DNA of 64,000 nucleotides from an uncultured Anaerolineae bacterium. Lineage in GTDB: Bacteria; Chloroflexota; Anaerolineae; Aggregatilineales; Phototrophicaceae. Location of the stretch: the NCBI GenBank assembly GCA_934216615.1, contig CAKQCB010000002.1, positions 62,001-126,000 on the forward strand, read 5' to 3'. Of the stretch, positions 25,440 through 33,281 are shown in pieces; position 1 is the stretch's first letter; every line of letters begins with the position of its first letter. Below the pieces are notes generated by a model, which made no database searches, was not told the DNA's origin, and worked only from the letters and a program-made list of their open reading frames with translations. A program made the translations under genes and the position numbers.

Positions 25440-27706
25440 TTCGTATTGTCCATAATCCATTAGGTCAAGAACATCCATACGAGCAGTTACCGGAAGAACG
25501 TTTTCCACGTCAACCGCTGGCAGAACAACCGTTTAAAGTAGGCATTTCGGTACAACCTTCAGGAAAAGCCACGCAAGTGCGCGTCCATCAACACATGGAT
25601 GGCGACGAACTGCCCATCATTGAGGCGGGCAAAGACCCGTCATGGAAACCGATCTTAGAACAAGTTGTGGGTTCTAGCGCACTTAATGAAGTCAATGCCT
25701 TTGACCAAGATATTTGGGAAACGCATCTCACCGCCCCACCTGTCGGCAAAACGCTCACCTATTGGATCGAAGCCGACGGCGTCGAGAGTGAACGCTTTAC
25801 GATCAGCGGGGATGGATGGGAAACGAACGGCGGGACAGTCGTCAGTGATCATGAAGTCCGCGTCACAAAAACAGCCACACAATTACATAATGTCGCCGAC
25901 ACGCCAGAAATCATCTCTTTAGAATGGCTGACGAATACCCAGCGCGCGCGTCGGGTTCGCATCACGTTTCAATGTGATGCCGAAGAAGCATTCTTTGGGC
26001 TAGGCGAACGCTTCAACAGCCTGAACCAACGCGGGAATGTGATGGACATCCGCGTGTATGAGAAATATCGCAGTCAAGGAAAAATCGCCTACATGCCCAT
26101 CCCCTTTTTAGTCTCATCGAAGGGGTATGCGCTGTGGGTGGATAGTAACCGCTGGATGCAGTTTGATCTTGCGTCCAGCCAAGCCGATCAATGGACGCTC
26201 GAAGCTGACTTAGGCCCTGAAGAAGATTTGCGCATGGTCTGGTTCACCGAAGGGTCAAGCATCGCGAACATCGGTGCGTTTGCCAAGCTCACAGGGCCGG
26301 TTGTCCTGCCTCCAGAATGGACGTTCGGCTTGTGGATGAGCAGTAATGAATGGAACTCTCAAGCCCGCGTAGAAAAAGAAGTCAACGCCTCATTTGAACA
26401 TGCGATTATTCCGAGCGTGATCGTCATCGAAGCGTGGAGTGATGAAGCGACATTCTATATTTGGAACGATGCTCAATACACCCCCCGTCCGGGCAGTGAA
26501 GCCTTCAGCTATGCCGACTTCACCTTCCCGCCCGAAGGCAAATGGCCAAACCCGAAAGGGATGGTCGATTGGCTTCATGAACAAAACATCAAGCTGGTTC
26601 TGTGGCAAATCCCCGCGTTAAAAAAGACGCTTGAACCGCATGTTCAACAAGACGCGGATCGTCTGTATTTTGAGAGCCAACAGTTAGGGGTGCGCAACGC
26701 GGATGGTTCCTTGTACACTATCCGCCCGGGCTGGTTCAGGGGTGGCTACGTGTGGGACCCCAGCAACAAAGCAGGGCATGATTGGTGGTTGAGCAAACGC
26801 GCGTACCTGTTAGATGAACTTGACATCGACGGTTTTAAAACAGATGGCGGTGAACACATTTGGAGCACACAAGTCACCTTTGGTGATGGCCGTACAGGGG
26901 AAGAAAACTGGAACCGTTATCCACAGTTGTACAGCGAAGCCTATTTCAAATTTGCAAATAAAAACAAACCCGGCGTGACCTTCAGCCGTGCGGGGCATAC
27001 AGGTTCACAACGCGCGCCCGCTCATTGGGCAGGTGATGAAGCCTCAACATGGGAAGCTTATTATCATTCTGTATTAGCAGGGCTTTCGTCAGGTATCTCT
27101 GGAATTCCATTTTGGAGTTGGGATATTGGCGGGTTTAGCGGTGAAATTCCTACGGCAGAATTGTATCTACGCGCTACCGCGATGGGGGCGTTCTGTCCTG
27201 TATTCCAATATCATTCAGAATATAACGATCACCGTATGCCCCGCAATGACCGTACCCCTTGGAATATTCAAGAATGTACAGGTGATACTTCTGTGATCGA
27301 AACGTTCCGTTTCTTCAACAACGTTCGCCTCAATTTGATGCCGTACATTTGGCAAGAAGCACAGCATAGCGCCCACAGTGGAGAACCGATGATGCGCGCG
27401 CTTCAATTGACCGAACCTCAAGCCAGCGATACCCAATATTATTTCGGGCGCGACTTGCTCATCTGCCCCATTATGAATTCGGGTGTAGAGTCATGGACGG
27501 GATGGATTCCGCAAGGCGAATGGGTCGATTTCTGGTCCGGTGACGTGGTGCATGGTGGGCAAACCCATACCGTCAATGCGCCTATGAACCGCATCCCTGT
27601 GTTTGTGCGCAAAGGGTCAAGTATTCCTGTCGCCGCAGGTGACATTGGCGCGTGGGGCGAAGCAGTGGCCTTCACGACTACCCCCGAAAAATCGGTCATC
27701 TTCTAA
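25436..27706 (+). CDS. GH31 alpha-glucosidase/alpha-xylosidase family enzyme
   Basis: A 756-residue retaining glycosidase without a signal peptide. An N-terminal beta-sandwich (to about 170) precedes the GH31 galactose-mutarotase-like segment with FFGLGERFNSLNQRG. The catalytic barrel has the nucleophile Asp470 in DGFKTDGGEHI and the acid/base near Asp534 in HWAGDEAST. The loop SGIPFWSWDIGGF and the C-terminal sandwich follow. The nucleophile motif has Gly where many members have Phe or Met. The start overlaps the GH15-like stop (ATGA). It probably releases glucose or xylose from imported alpha-linked oligosaccharides. Confidence 0.92.
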   Translation: MIRIVHNPLGQEHPYEQLPEERFPRQPLAEQPFKVGISVQPSGKATQVRVHQHMDGDELPIIEAGKDPSWKPILEQVVGSSALNEVNAFDQDIWETHLTAPPVGKTLTYWIEADGVESERFTISGDGWETNGGTVVSDHEVRVTKTATQLHNVADTPEIISLEWLTNTQRARRVRITFQCDAEEAFFGLGERFNSLNQRGNVMDIRVYEKYRSQGKIAYMPIPFLVSSKGYALWVDSNRWMQFDLASSQADQWTLEADLGPEEDLRMVWFTEGSSIANIGAFAKLTGPVVLPPEWTFGLWMSSNEWNSQARVEKEVNASFEHAIIPSVIVIEAWSDEATFYIWNDAQYTPRPGSEAFSYADFTFPPEGKWPNPKGMVDWLHEQNIKLVLWQIPALKKTLEPHVQQDADRLYFESQQLGVRNADGSLYTIRPGWFRGGYVWDPSNKAGHDWWLSKRAYLLDELDIDGFKTDGGEHIWSTQVTFGDGRTGEENWNRYPQLYSEAYFKFANKNKPGVTFSRAGHTGSQRAPAHWAGDEASTWEAYYHSVLAGLSSGISGIPFWSWDIGGFSGEIPTAELYLRATAMGAFCPVFQYHSEYNDHRMPRNDRTPWNIQECTGDTSVIETFRFFNNVRLNLMPYIWQEAQHSAHSGEPMMRALQLTEPQASDTQYYFGRDLLICPIMNSGVESWTGWIPQGEWVDFWSGDVVHGGQTHTVNAPMNRIPVFVRKGSSIPVAAGDIGAWGEAVAFTTTPEKSVIF

Positions 27707-27730
27707 AGTCAACGCGCCTTCCACTTCCAT

Positions 27731-27769
27731 AAAACATACAAGATTCGTAGCGAGTCTTGTATGTTTTTT
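27731..27769 (+). terminator. intrinsic terminator of the sugar cluster
   Basis: A 13-base perfect stem, AAAACATACAAGA / TCTTGTATGTTTT, followed by more T's. It closes the cluster 25 bases after the GH31 stop. Confidence 0.88.
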
Positions 27770-27852
27770 ATTACATTAAGCATGCACAAAACATGTGTAT
27801 TACACATTCTCACACGAATATATCATCAATTTTCTAGCCAGAACTCCGCTTA

Positions 27853-27873
27853 AATGTGATGTAATCGCACATT
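27853..27873. promoter_or_regulatory. CRP/FNR-like palindrome
   Basis: AATGTG-N9-CACATT, read as AATGTGA...GCACATT. It resembles cyclic-AMP-receptor-family sites but with one base more between half-sites than the E. coli CRP consensus. It lies 28 bases upstream of a candidate -35. Confidence 0.35.
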
Positions 27874-27900
27874 AATTTATGAAATTCATAATTTTAATAA

Positions 27901-27928
27901 TTGTTAATTGCTTAGAGCAGGTTATGAT
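27901..27928 (+). promoter_or_regulatory. candidate promoter of the surface-protein gene
   Basis: TTGTTA, a 16-base spacer, then TATGAT. The start codon follows after 21 bases. Confidence 0.45.
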
Positions 27929-27949
27929 ATTCATTAAGTATCTATATTC

Positions 27950-29380
27950 ATGGAGATCATGATTAAAGTGAACCGAAATTTTGTAAAAAGTAAACGTGTT
28001 ATCGTTATTTTCAGCTTACTGTCCGTATTGTTTGTCTTGAGCGGTCTCATTGTCCCCGCCAGTGCCGATTCAATCACCATTGACTTTGAAGGGTTCACTC
28101 TCGGTAGCCCGAATAGTCAAGATGGGTGGCAAAGCACAGGGTCAATAGCTCCAACCGGTCTTGACCACCGAATTGTAGATAATACAGGCGCACCCTATTC
28201 CTATCCCACGTTTGGAAGTCAAAGTTTACGCATTTCAAATGCAGTCACGAGCGGCGCATTTGGCAACCAAACTTTCTCTAGATCGCTCGTAGATGAATCT
28301 GGCGAAACGGGTGCCAACAACGCAGGGTACTCAGGCGGGGTGCGCCAACCCTACTTTACAGCCCAGTGGGACTTTGCCTCTACCATGTCAGCTCAACAGC
28401 CCGGCTTAGTCGTTGCCATCAGCGCAGACCGTGGTGATGGTGCGCGTCAAACATGGATCGGTTTAACCGACACCGCTGGAGGGTTAGAAGTCAGTTTTAT
28501 TGACTATCCAAATGGCGATGCTTCAACATGGGATACCAGCGTCATTGCCTCAGGTTTAAGCCGTACACAAGCCCACACCGTTCGTATGACCGTCGCTTCC
28601 ATTGAAGGGCCAACAACCTATACTGACGGCCCCAATGATATCGTTTGTATATGGGTCAATGGTGCATTTGCCTATCAAGGCACCACATGGGAAACGTATC
28701 ATCGGGCTGTTTCAACACCTCAAACAAACGTTACCATCGATTCGCTTTTATTCCGTACGAGTGGTACAGCTGCCCCTGCAAATGCGGGATATGGCCTCCT
28801 TTTCGATAATATTCAACAAACTTCAGGGCCAATCCCTGCCGGGTTGGAAACAGGTTGTACCCCTGTCGTGACTACGCCAGAAGTCACACCGGAAATCACA
28901 CCCGAAGTCACAACTGAAGTAACACCCGTCGTTACACCCGAAGTGACCCCTGTGGCTCCTACCTCACCTGCGCCGGGCGTGGCGGCTGTGCCTACCGCAC
29001 AACCCTTGCCTTTATGCGCTTTATTCGGGGGTGGCACCAATCCGATTGTGCGTGCGAATGCAAACCCCTATCAATTCTGTCGTATCCTCGTTGAGAACAG
29101 CCAATACATTCAAATTGGCGCTGAAATTGGCGACGTCAACTTGATCAATCTTGGCGTGATCCAAGCAGTCGATATTTTTGAATTCACTTCAGGGGGTCAG
29201 CAAATCATCCATTTCAGCCAACCGCTGACCGTCTGTTTACAGGGAACAGGCTTCATGTATTATCGTGATGCCACAGGGCAACCGCGCACAACCGCGATGC
29301 TCTCCTCTTGGCAAGAAGGCAATTACACCTGCGCCACCATTCCCAACGCAGGCACCGTAGTGCTCACCGGGCGTTCTTAA
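27950..29380 (+). CDS. secreted protein with N-terminal beta-sandwich-like domain and TPEVTP linker
   Basis: A 476-residue exported protein. The N-terminal membrane segment (VIVIFSLLSVLFVLSGLIV) ends at a likely signal-peptidase site near ASADS. The next 250 residues (SITIDFEGFTLGSPNSQDGW and on) look like an extracellular jelly-roll or LamG-type domain. A linker of repeated T-P-E-V follows (about 305-345), and then a 125-residue domain with four Cys that could form disulfides. No cell-wall sorting signal is present. The function is unknown; binding of polysaccharide is possible. ATG 27959, just after GGAG, is an alternative start. Confidence 0.8.
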   Translation: MEIMIKVNRNFVKSKRVIVIFSLLSVLFVLSGLIVPASADSITIDFEGFTLGSPNSQDGWQSTGSIAPTGLDHRIVDNTGAPYSYPTFGSQSLRISNAVTSGAFGNQTFSRSLVDESGETGANNAGYSGGVRQPYFTAQWDFASTMSAQQPGLVVAISADRGDGARQTWIGLTDTAGGLEVSFIDYPNGDASTWDTSVIASGLSRTQAHTVRMTVASIEGPTTYTDGPNDIVCIWVNGAFAYQGTTWETYHRAVSTPQTNVTIDSLLFRTSGTAAPANAGYGLLFDNIQQTSGPIPAGLETGCTPVVTTPEVTPEITPEVTTEVTPVVTPEVTPVAPTSPAPGVAAVPTAQPLPLCALFGGGTNPIVRANANPYQFCRILVENSQYIQIGAEIGDVNLINLGVIQAVDIFEFTSGGQQIIHFSQPLTVCLQGTGFMYYRDATGQPRTTAMLSSWQEGNYTCATIPNAGTVVLTGRS

Positions 29381-29407
29381 GCAGTAAAGCCCAACTCCAC
29401 GCATGAA

Positions 29408-29445
29408 AAAAGGCATCCTGAAATTCAGGATGCCTTTTGTTTTTT
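29408..29445. terminator. bidirectional intrinsic terminator
   Basis: AAAAGGCATCCTGAA / TTCAGGATGCCTTTT, with an A-run upstream and GTTTTTT downstream. It lies between convergent surface-protein genes. Confidence 0.9.
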
Positions 29446-29447
29446 GA

Positions 29448-30041
29448 CTACGTACCGGGTGGGATGAAGCCCGGGTCTGTTGTGGGCGGGCATCCACTAG
29501 GGGGGTCCCCCGGTACAAATTGGCAAAGGTCAATATTATCAGGTATGCCATCGCCATCGGTATCTGGCGCGGTCATCGGCGTGTCTGTCGGGATCGGAAT
29601 CGGCGTCGCTATGTCAAAGGTCGCGGTAGGCGGTTCTTCCGTATTGGTCGGGATGATAATCACATCGGTAGGCGCTATCGTCAGCGTGGGTGCCAGTGTC
29701 GATGTGGGGAAAACGAACTGCGTCGGTGGCACAACAACTGTCGGGATAATCGCCGTAGGCAGAATCGCTGGCGGGTTAAACTGGCCGGGCGTGGGTGCCA
29801 ACGGCACTGTCACAGTTGCAAACCCAAGTGGCGTTACGCTAGGGCGTATGATTGTAGCGGTCAGCTCGCGAGTGGAGGGTGGCAAGGTTTGTGTTGCCGT
29901 CCCCCGTAAAGGCGCCCGCTGAGGTGCCGAACCCCATAAAATAATGCCGAGGCAGTAGAAAGGTAGTGTCACCACGATGATGCCAAAAAAAATAATGCGT
30001 AGGTTTCTGCGGCGACGCTCAATGTTTTCCAATTGATCCAT
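29448..30041 (-). CDS. membrane-anchored Pro/Thr-rich protein with thrombospondin type 3-like calcium motif
   Basis: A 197-residue protein. A basic cytosolic start (MDQLENIERRRRNLR) is followed by one membrane helix (IIFFGIIVVTLPFYCLGIIL) and about 120 residues of Pro/Thr-rich external stalk. The C-terminus has a single thrombospondin type 3-like motif, DTDGDGIPDNIDLC, with a second Cys nearby. The Asp pattern should bind calcium. It is probably a short surface spacer or an anchor for a partner. AAGGAA precedes the ATG. Base composition of the stalk is skewed by Pro/Thr codons, which makes long antisense open frames. Confidence 0.8.
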   Translation of the reverse strand: MDQLENIERRRRNLRIIFFGIIVVTLPFYCLGIILWGSAPQRAPLRGTATQTLPPSTRELTATIIRPSVTPLGFATVTVPLAPTPGQFNPPAILPTAIIPTVVVPPTQFVFPTSTLAPTLTIAPTDVIIIPTNTEEPPTATFDIATPIPIPTDTPMTAPDTDGDGIPDNIDLCQFVPGDPPSGCPPTTDPGFIPPGT

Positions 30042-30083
30042 AACGCGTATATTCCTTACTGCCCCAGTCGATTGAACTCGCTT

Positions 30084-31913
30084 CTAGTCTAAATCTTTGA
30101 CTTGGTACAACGTACCGTGATCGAACCCGCGCTTTTCATAATAGGCGCGTGTACCAATCGCACTAATCACTGCTAGACGATTATACCCGCGTTCTTTTGC
30201 GATTTTCTCAGCATGTTCAATTAATTGTTTGCCAAGCCCCACATGTTGAGCGCGTCCTTCAGCAGAATCGCCGATTTCAACCGCTTGCCCATACACATGC
30301 ACTTCACGAATAATCGCCGCATCCATCAGGTCTTCGACCAACGCTTCTTGATCTTTGTAGGGCAGTGATAAACGTAAGAACCCCGCAATACTGCGATCTT
30401 CAGAAATATACTGCAAGAAAATTTCATCGCTCACAGCGCTGGTATACCAGAGTTCCTCTAAGGTGAGATGCTCAGGGCTGATCTTGGCAAAACGGACTTC
30501 ACGAGCGCGGATATCGCTGCTGCGTTCGCCTTGTCGCGCCAATTCCCCTTCCGCAATTTGACGGAAATTGGTGAGGTGATTGCCGTCCACAATATCCGTG
30601 CTGGGAATATCCCGAATCACACGGGTTAAACGGCAGTATTCAGGCGTTAAGCGAAACACAGACGTGAGAACTGTGAGCAGTTCTTCATAATTGTACGGCT
30701 TCCATGATCCATCCAGATAATGTTTCATCAGTTCCGCGCTCTCAATTAACGAACAGGGATAAATCTTCAGTTCGTCAGGGCGGAAATCAGGATCATCAAA
30801 CATGCGTATATAATCTTCGATATCCAGTTCAGGGTTTGAGCCGTACAAGTTGGGCATCCAATGCGCGTGAATTTTGAAGCCCATCTGTCGTAGTAAACGC
30901 ACCGCACGACGGGTTGCCGCCACAGTATGGCCACGACGGTTTGCGCGCAAAACAGCGTCGCTCAAACTTTGAAAGCCGATCTGGACTTTGGTGCACCCTA
31001 AACGGCGAATACGGATCACTTCTTCTTCGCTAATATGATCTGGGCGGGTTTCCACAACCAACCCCACCGAGCGCAAGGGCGCGGTTTCATTAAACCGCTG
31101 TACCGCTTCGAGTTCTTCCCACGTTGCATACTCATCAATGGGTGAACGTTCACGCCCAAAGGCCAGCGCTTCGGTGATGTTGCGCGAACGATCCATTTCA
31201 TCGCGATAGACCTGCTGTACCAACTGATTATAGGTCTTCGGCAGGCTTGCCCCTTCCACCAACACATTGACCGTGTTCTTTTCAGGGTGAAGTTGGGACG
31301 CTTCCAACAACGCCGTTTGGATTTCCTCCATACGGTTGATGCCCACGCCAAAATCGTGCATGGCATCAAAAATACGTTTCACGAACCAAATCTGATAGGT
31401 TTCGGGGTAAAACGACCACGTCCCCCCCAAAATGATAATTTCGATTTTATCGGTGGGATGACCCGTGTTGTAATACGTCTGCAAACGTGAATACGTCTGC
31501 AAATAGGGGTCAAAGCTGTTCTGTTCCGCGCGCTGTGCCCCCGGCTCATCCGAAAGATAGCTTTTGGGCATACGAACATCATTCGGGCAAAAGATACATT
31601 CGCCTGGACATGGGAAAGGTTTTGTTAATACCGTCACAGGGGTAACGCCCGAGCTGGTGCGCACAGGCTTTAAGCGTAACCGTTCCATCACCTTGGGATC
31701 ATAGGCAGGTAAATCCCCCTGTTCGGTGAAGGTACGATATGCCAAAATCAGCTCGTCACGGCTGAACATACGCGCCCCCTTCGCTTTGGAGTGGTCACGT
31801 ACCAGCTGGTCAAGCTGTTGACGGGATATTTCCGGCTGTTCAATCACCGCGCGCAAAATCCCTAAAAGGGGCGCCCGAAATTGTTCAACATTTATTGCTT
31901 GTTTATGACTCAT
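30084..31913 (-). CDS. elp3: Elp3-type tRNA wobble-uridine (U34) radical SAM/acetyltransferase enzyme
   Basis: A 609-residue protein. Family members use acetyl-CoA and a radical SAM step to put a carboxymethyl group on C5 of tRNA U34. The N-terminal region is followed by the cluster motif CPGECIFC (Cys102, Cys106, Cys109, CxxxCxxC). The radical SAM barrel continues with IIILGGTWSFYPETYQ and VVETRPDHISEEE. The C-terminal GNAT domain (from about 480) has QHVGLGKQLIEHAEK and YEKRGFDHGTLYQVKDL. The length is usual for stand-alone Elp3. ATG 31913 is preferred over TTG 31925. The DUF3566 gene lies upstream on the same strand, and a Trm9-like methyltransferase is divergent. Confidence 0.95.
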   Translation of the reverse strand: MSHKQAINVEQFRAPLLGILRAVIEQPEISRQQLDQLVRDHSKAKGARMFSRDELILAYRTFTEQGDLPAYDPKVMERLRLKPVRTSSGVTPVTVLTKPFPCPGECIFCPNDVRMPKSYLSDEPGAQRAEQNSFDPYLQTYSRLQTYYNTGHPTDKIEIIILGGTWSFYPETYQIWFVKRIFDAMHDFGVGINRMEEIQTALLEASQLHPEKNTVNVLVEGASLPKTYNQLVQQVYRDEMDRSRNITEALAFGRERSPIDEYATWEELEAVQRFNETAPLRSVGLVVETRPDHISEEEVIRIRRLGCTKVQIGFQSLSDAVLRANRRGHTVAATRRAVRLLRQMGFKIHAHWMPNLYGSNPELDIEDYIRMFDDPDFRPDELKIYPCSLIESAELMKHYLDGSWKPYNYEELLTVLTSVFRLTPEYCRLTRVIRDIPSTDIVDGNHLTNFRQIAEGELARQGERSSDIRAREVRFAKISPEHLTLEELWYTSAVSDEIFLQYISEDRSIAGFLRLSLPYKDQEALVEDLMDAAIIREVHVYGQAVEIGDSAEGRAQHVGLGKQLIEHAEKIAKERGYNRLAVISAIGTRAYYEKRGFDHGTLYQVKDLD

Positions 31914-32005
31914 ATCAACCAACAAAACTCATTTGAATGTAGATTCATTCTACCAATACTTGAGTCAGACTACATAGCAATCCCATAATCTTTCGGAAAC
32001 GTCCC

Positions 32006-32404
32006 TTAAAATTCGTTTTTCATTTTGTAAGCGTCCATTTCAGCATACTCATTACGTTGTAATTGAATTTCTAACCCGCCGACAAAACGCGCCGCAAGGT
32101 TATACATCCATGCATAGACGGCACCCGTGATGCCCCCCGCAATCGCCGCGCCGATGATTCCGCCGAAGTACACCATACATAAGACGCCGATCCCCACCCC
32201 TTGAACGGCACGAAAAGCTTCTAGATCAGCACTTGACCCTGTTGTGGTCAGGCTCATACTGCCTATACTGTTGATGAGCAAGAACTGAAAGCCGATCCCG
32301 ATTAGCCCAAAAACCGCCCAAGCTAACGCGCTGGCAACAGCGCCGATCTTCAACGCAGAGCCGATGCCCACGCGGGTTACAAGAAAAATAAATGATGGTT
32401 GCAT
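32006..32404 (-). CDS. DUF3566-like membrane protein
   Basis: A 132-residue membrane protein with two hydrophobic regions (AVASALAWAVFGLIGIGFQFLL and IGVLCMVYFGGIIGAAIAGGITGAVYAWMY by parts). The end of the second, YNLAARFVGGLEIQL, matches the conserved tail of DUF3566 proteins as I know it. The function is unknown. AGGAGGG precedes the ATG at good spacing. It starts 79 bases from the divergent methyltransferase and ends 92 bases before elp3, so it may share a transcript with elp3. Confidence 0.72.
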   Translation of the reverse strand: MQPSFIFLVTRVGIGSALKIGAVASALAWAVFGLIGIGFQFLLINSIGSMSLTTTGSSADLEAFRAVQGVGIGVLCMVYFGGIIGAAIAGGITGAVYAWMYNLAARFVGGLEIQLQRNEYAEMDAYKMKNEF

Positions 32405-32483
32405 TGTCTATCCCTCCTAGAAGAAACCTCTGATAATCTATTACGATGGAACCGATCTTTTACAGTACAAGAATTGCCTATTC

Positions 32484-33212
32484 ATGGATGAACATTCAAT
32501 CCACGCACTCAACACGTTAAATCGCCAGTTTTACGCCCACATCGCAGATGACTTTGATGCCACCCGCGCGAACGCATGGCAAGGCTGGGTTCAATTATTC
32601 GATTTTCTAAAACATGATTTCACCCAACGCGAACGTCTCAGTATCATAGACATCGGTTGTGGAAATGCGCGCTTTGCCAGTTTTATGGCAGAACAACTTC
32701 CTTATCCGCTTGAGTATCATGGGTTAGATAATTCGGCAGAACTCCTCAAACACGCCCAAAACAGATTAGCTCAGGAAAAGAGCATCAACGCCAAGCTCGA
32801 CCTCCATGATACTATTCTCGAACCTTTCCCCAAACTCAATGCCGATCTGGTGGTTTTATTCGGGGTGTTACATCACATTCCCTCATATAAAAAACGACAA
32901 CAACTCATCCGTGACTTTGCCCAAGCCGTGAACCCGAACGGCTGGCTCATCTTTACAGGTTGGCGCTTTTATGAGGATGAGAAATTACGCGGCCGTATCA
33001 CCGCTTTTCCTGAAGGCATCCAACCCGAAAAAAATGACTATATCCTCGATTGGCGACGCGGAGCGCATGCCCTACGTTACTGTCATTATGTCGATGATGC
33101 AGAAGAAGCCGAATTGATCGATGCCAGCGGGTTGAACCATCTTCACACGTTTCGCGCTGACGGCGCAAACCAGCAGATGAACAGCTATGTAATTCTACAA
33201 AAAGAGGGATGA
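32484..33212 (+). CDS. Trm9/ALKBH8-like class I SAM methyltransferase
   Basis: A 242-residue Rossmann methyltransferase. The N-terminal helix LNRQFYAHIADDFDATRANAWQGW has the FSxTR-x-W-type signature seen before the SAM site in Trm9/ALKBH8 proteins. Motif I is IDIGCGNARF, the acidic loop is YHGLDNS, and post-motif residues are FGVLHHIP. Eukaryotic Trm9 methylates cm5U34, the product of Elp3, to mcm5U. The elp3 gene lies within 600 bases here, so a wobble-modification role is attractive but inferred. It could act on another carboxylate. No strong ribosome site precedes ATG 32484. Confidence 0.75.
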   Translation: MDEHSIHALNTLNRQFYAHIADDFDATRANAWQGWVQLFDFLKHDFTQRERLSIIDIGCGNARFASFMAEQLPYPLEYHGLDNSAELLKHAQNRLAQEKSINAKLDLHDTILEPFPKLNADLVVLFGVLHHIPSYKKRQQLIRDFAQAVNPNGWLIFTGWRFYEDEKLRGRITAFPEGIQPEKNDYILDWRRGAHALRYCHYVDDAEEAELIDASGLNHLHTFRADGANQQMNSYVILQKEG

Positions 33213-33230
33213 ACGACATATTTTTGAAGA

Positions 33231-33262
33231 AACGGGGGAGATGTTAGAACACCTCACCCGTT
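33231..33262. terminator. convergent-gene hairpin, possible terminator
   Basis: AACGGG-G-GAG-A-TGT and ACA-C-CTC-A-CCCGTT form a stem with two symmetric mismatches. It lies between the convergent methyltransferase and glycosyltransferase genes. The T-run is poor on both sides. Confidence 0.45.
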
Positions 33263-33281
33263 GAATTGTCCGCTTAGAGAA

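Noticed and set aside
29437..29922. 161-residue Gly/Val-rich open frame on the plus strand
   Set aside because: It is the complement of the Pro/Thr-rich stalk of the minus-strand surface protein; low complexity explains the open frame.
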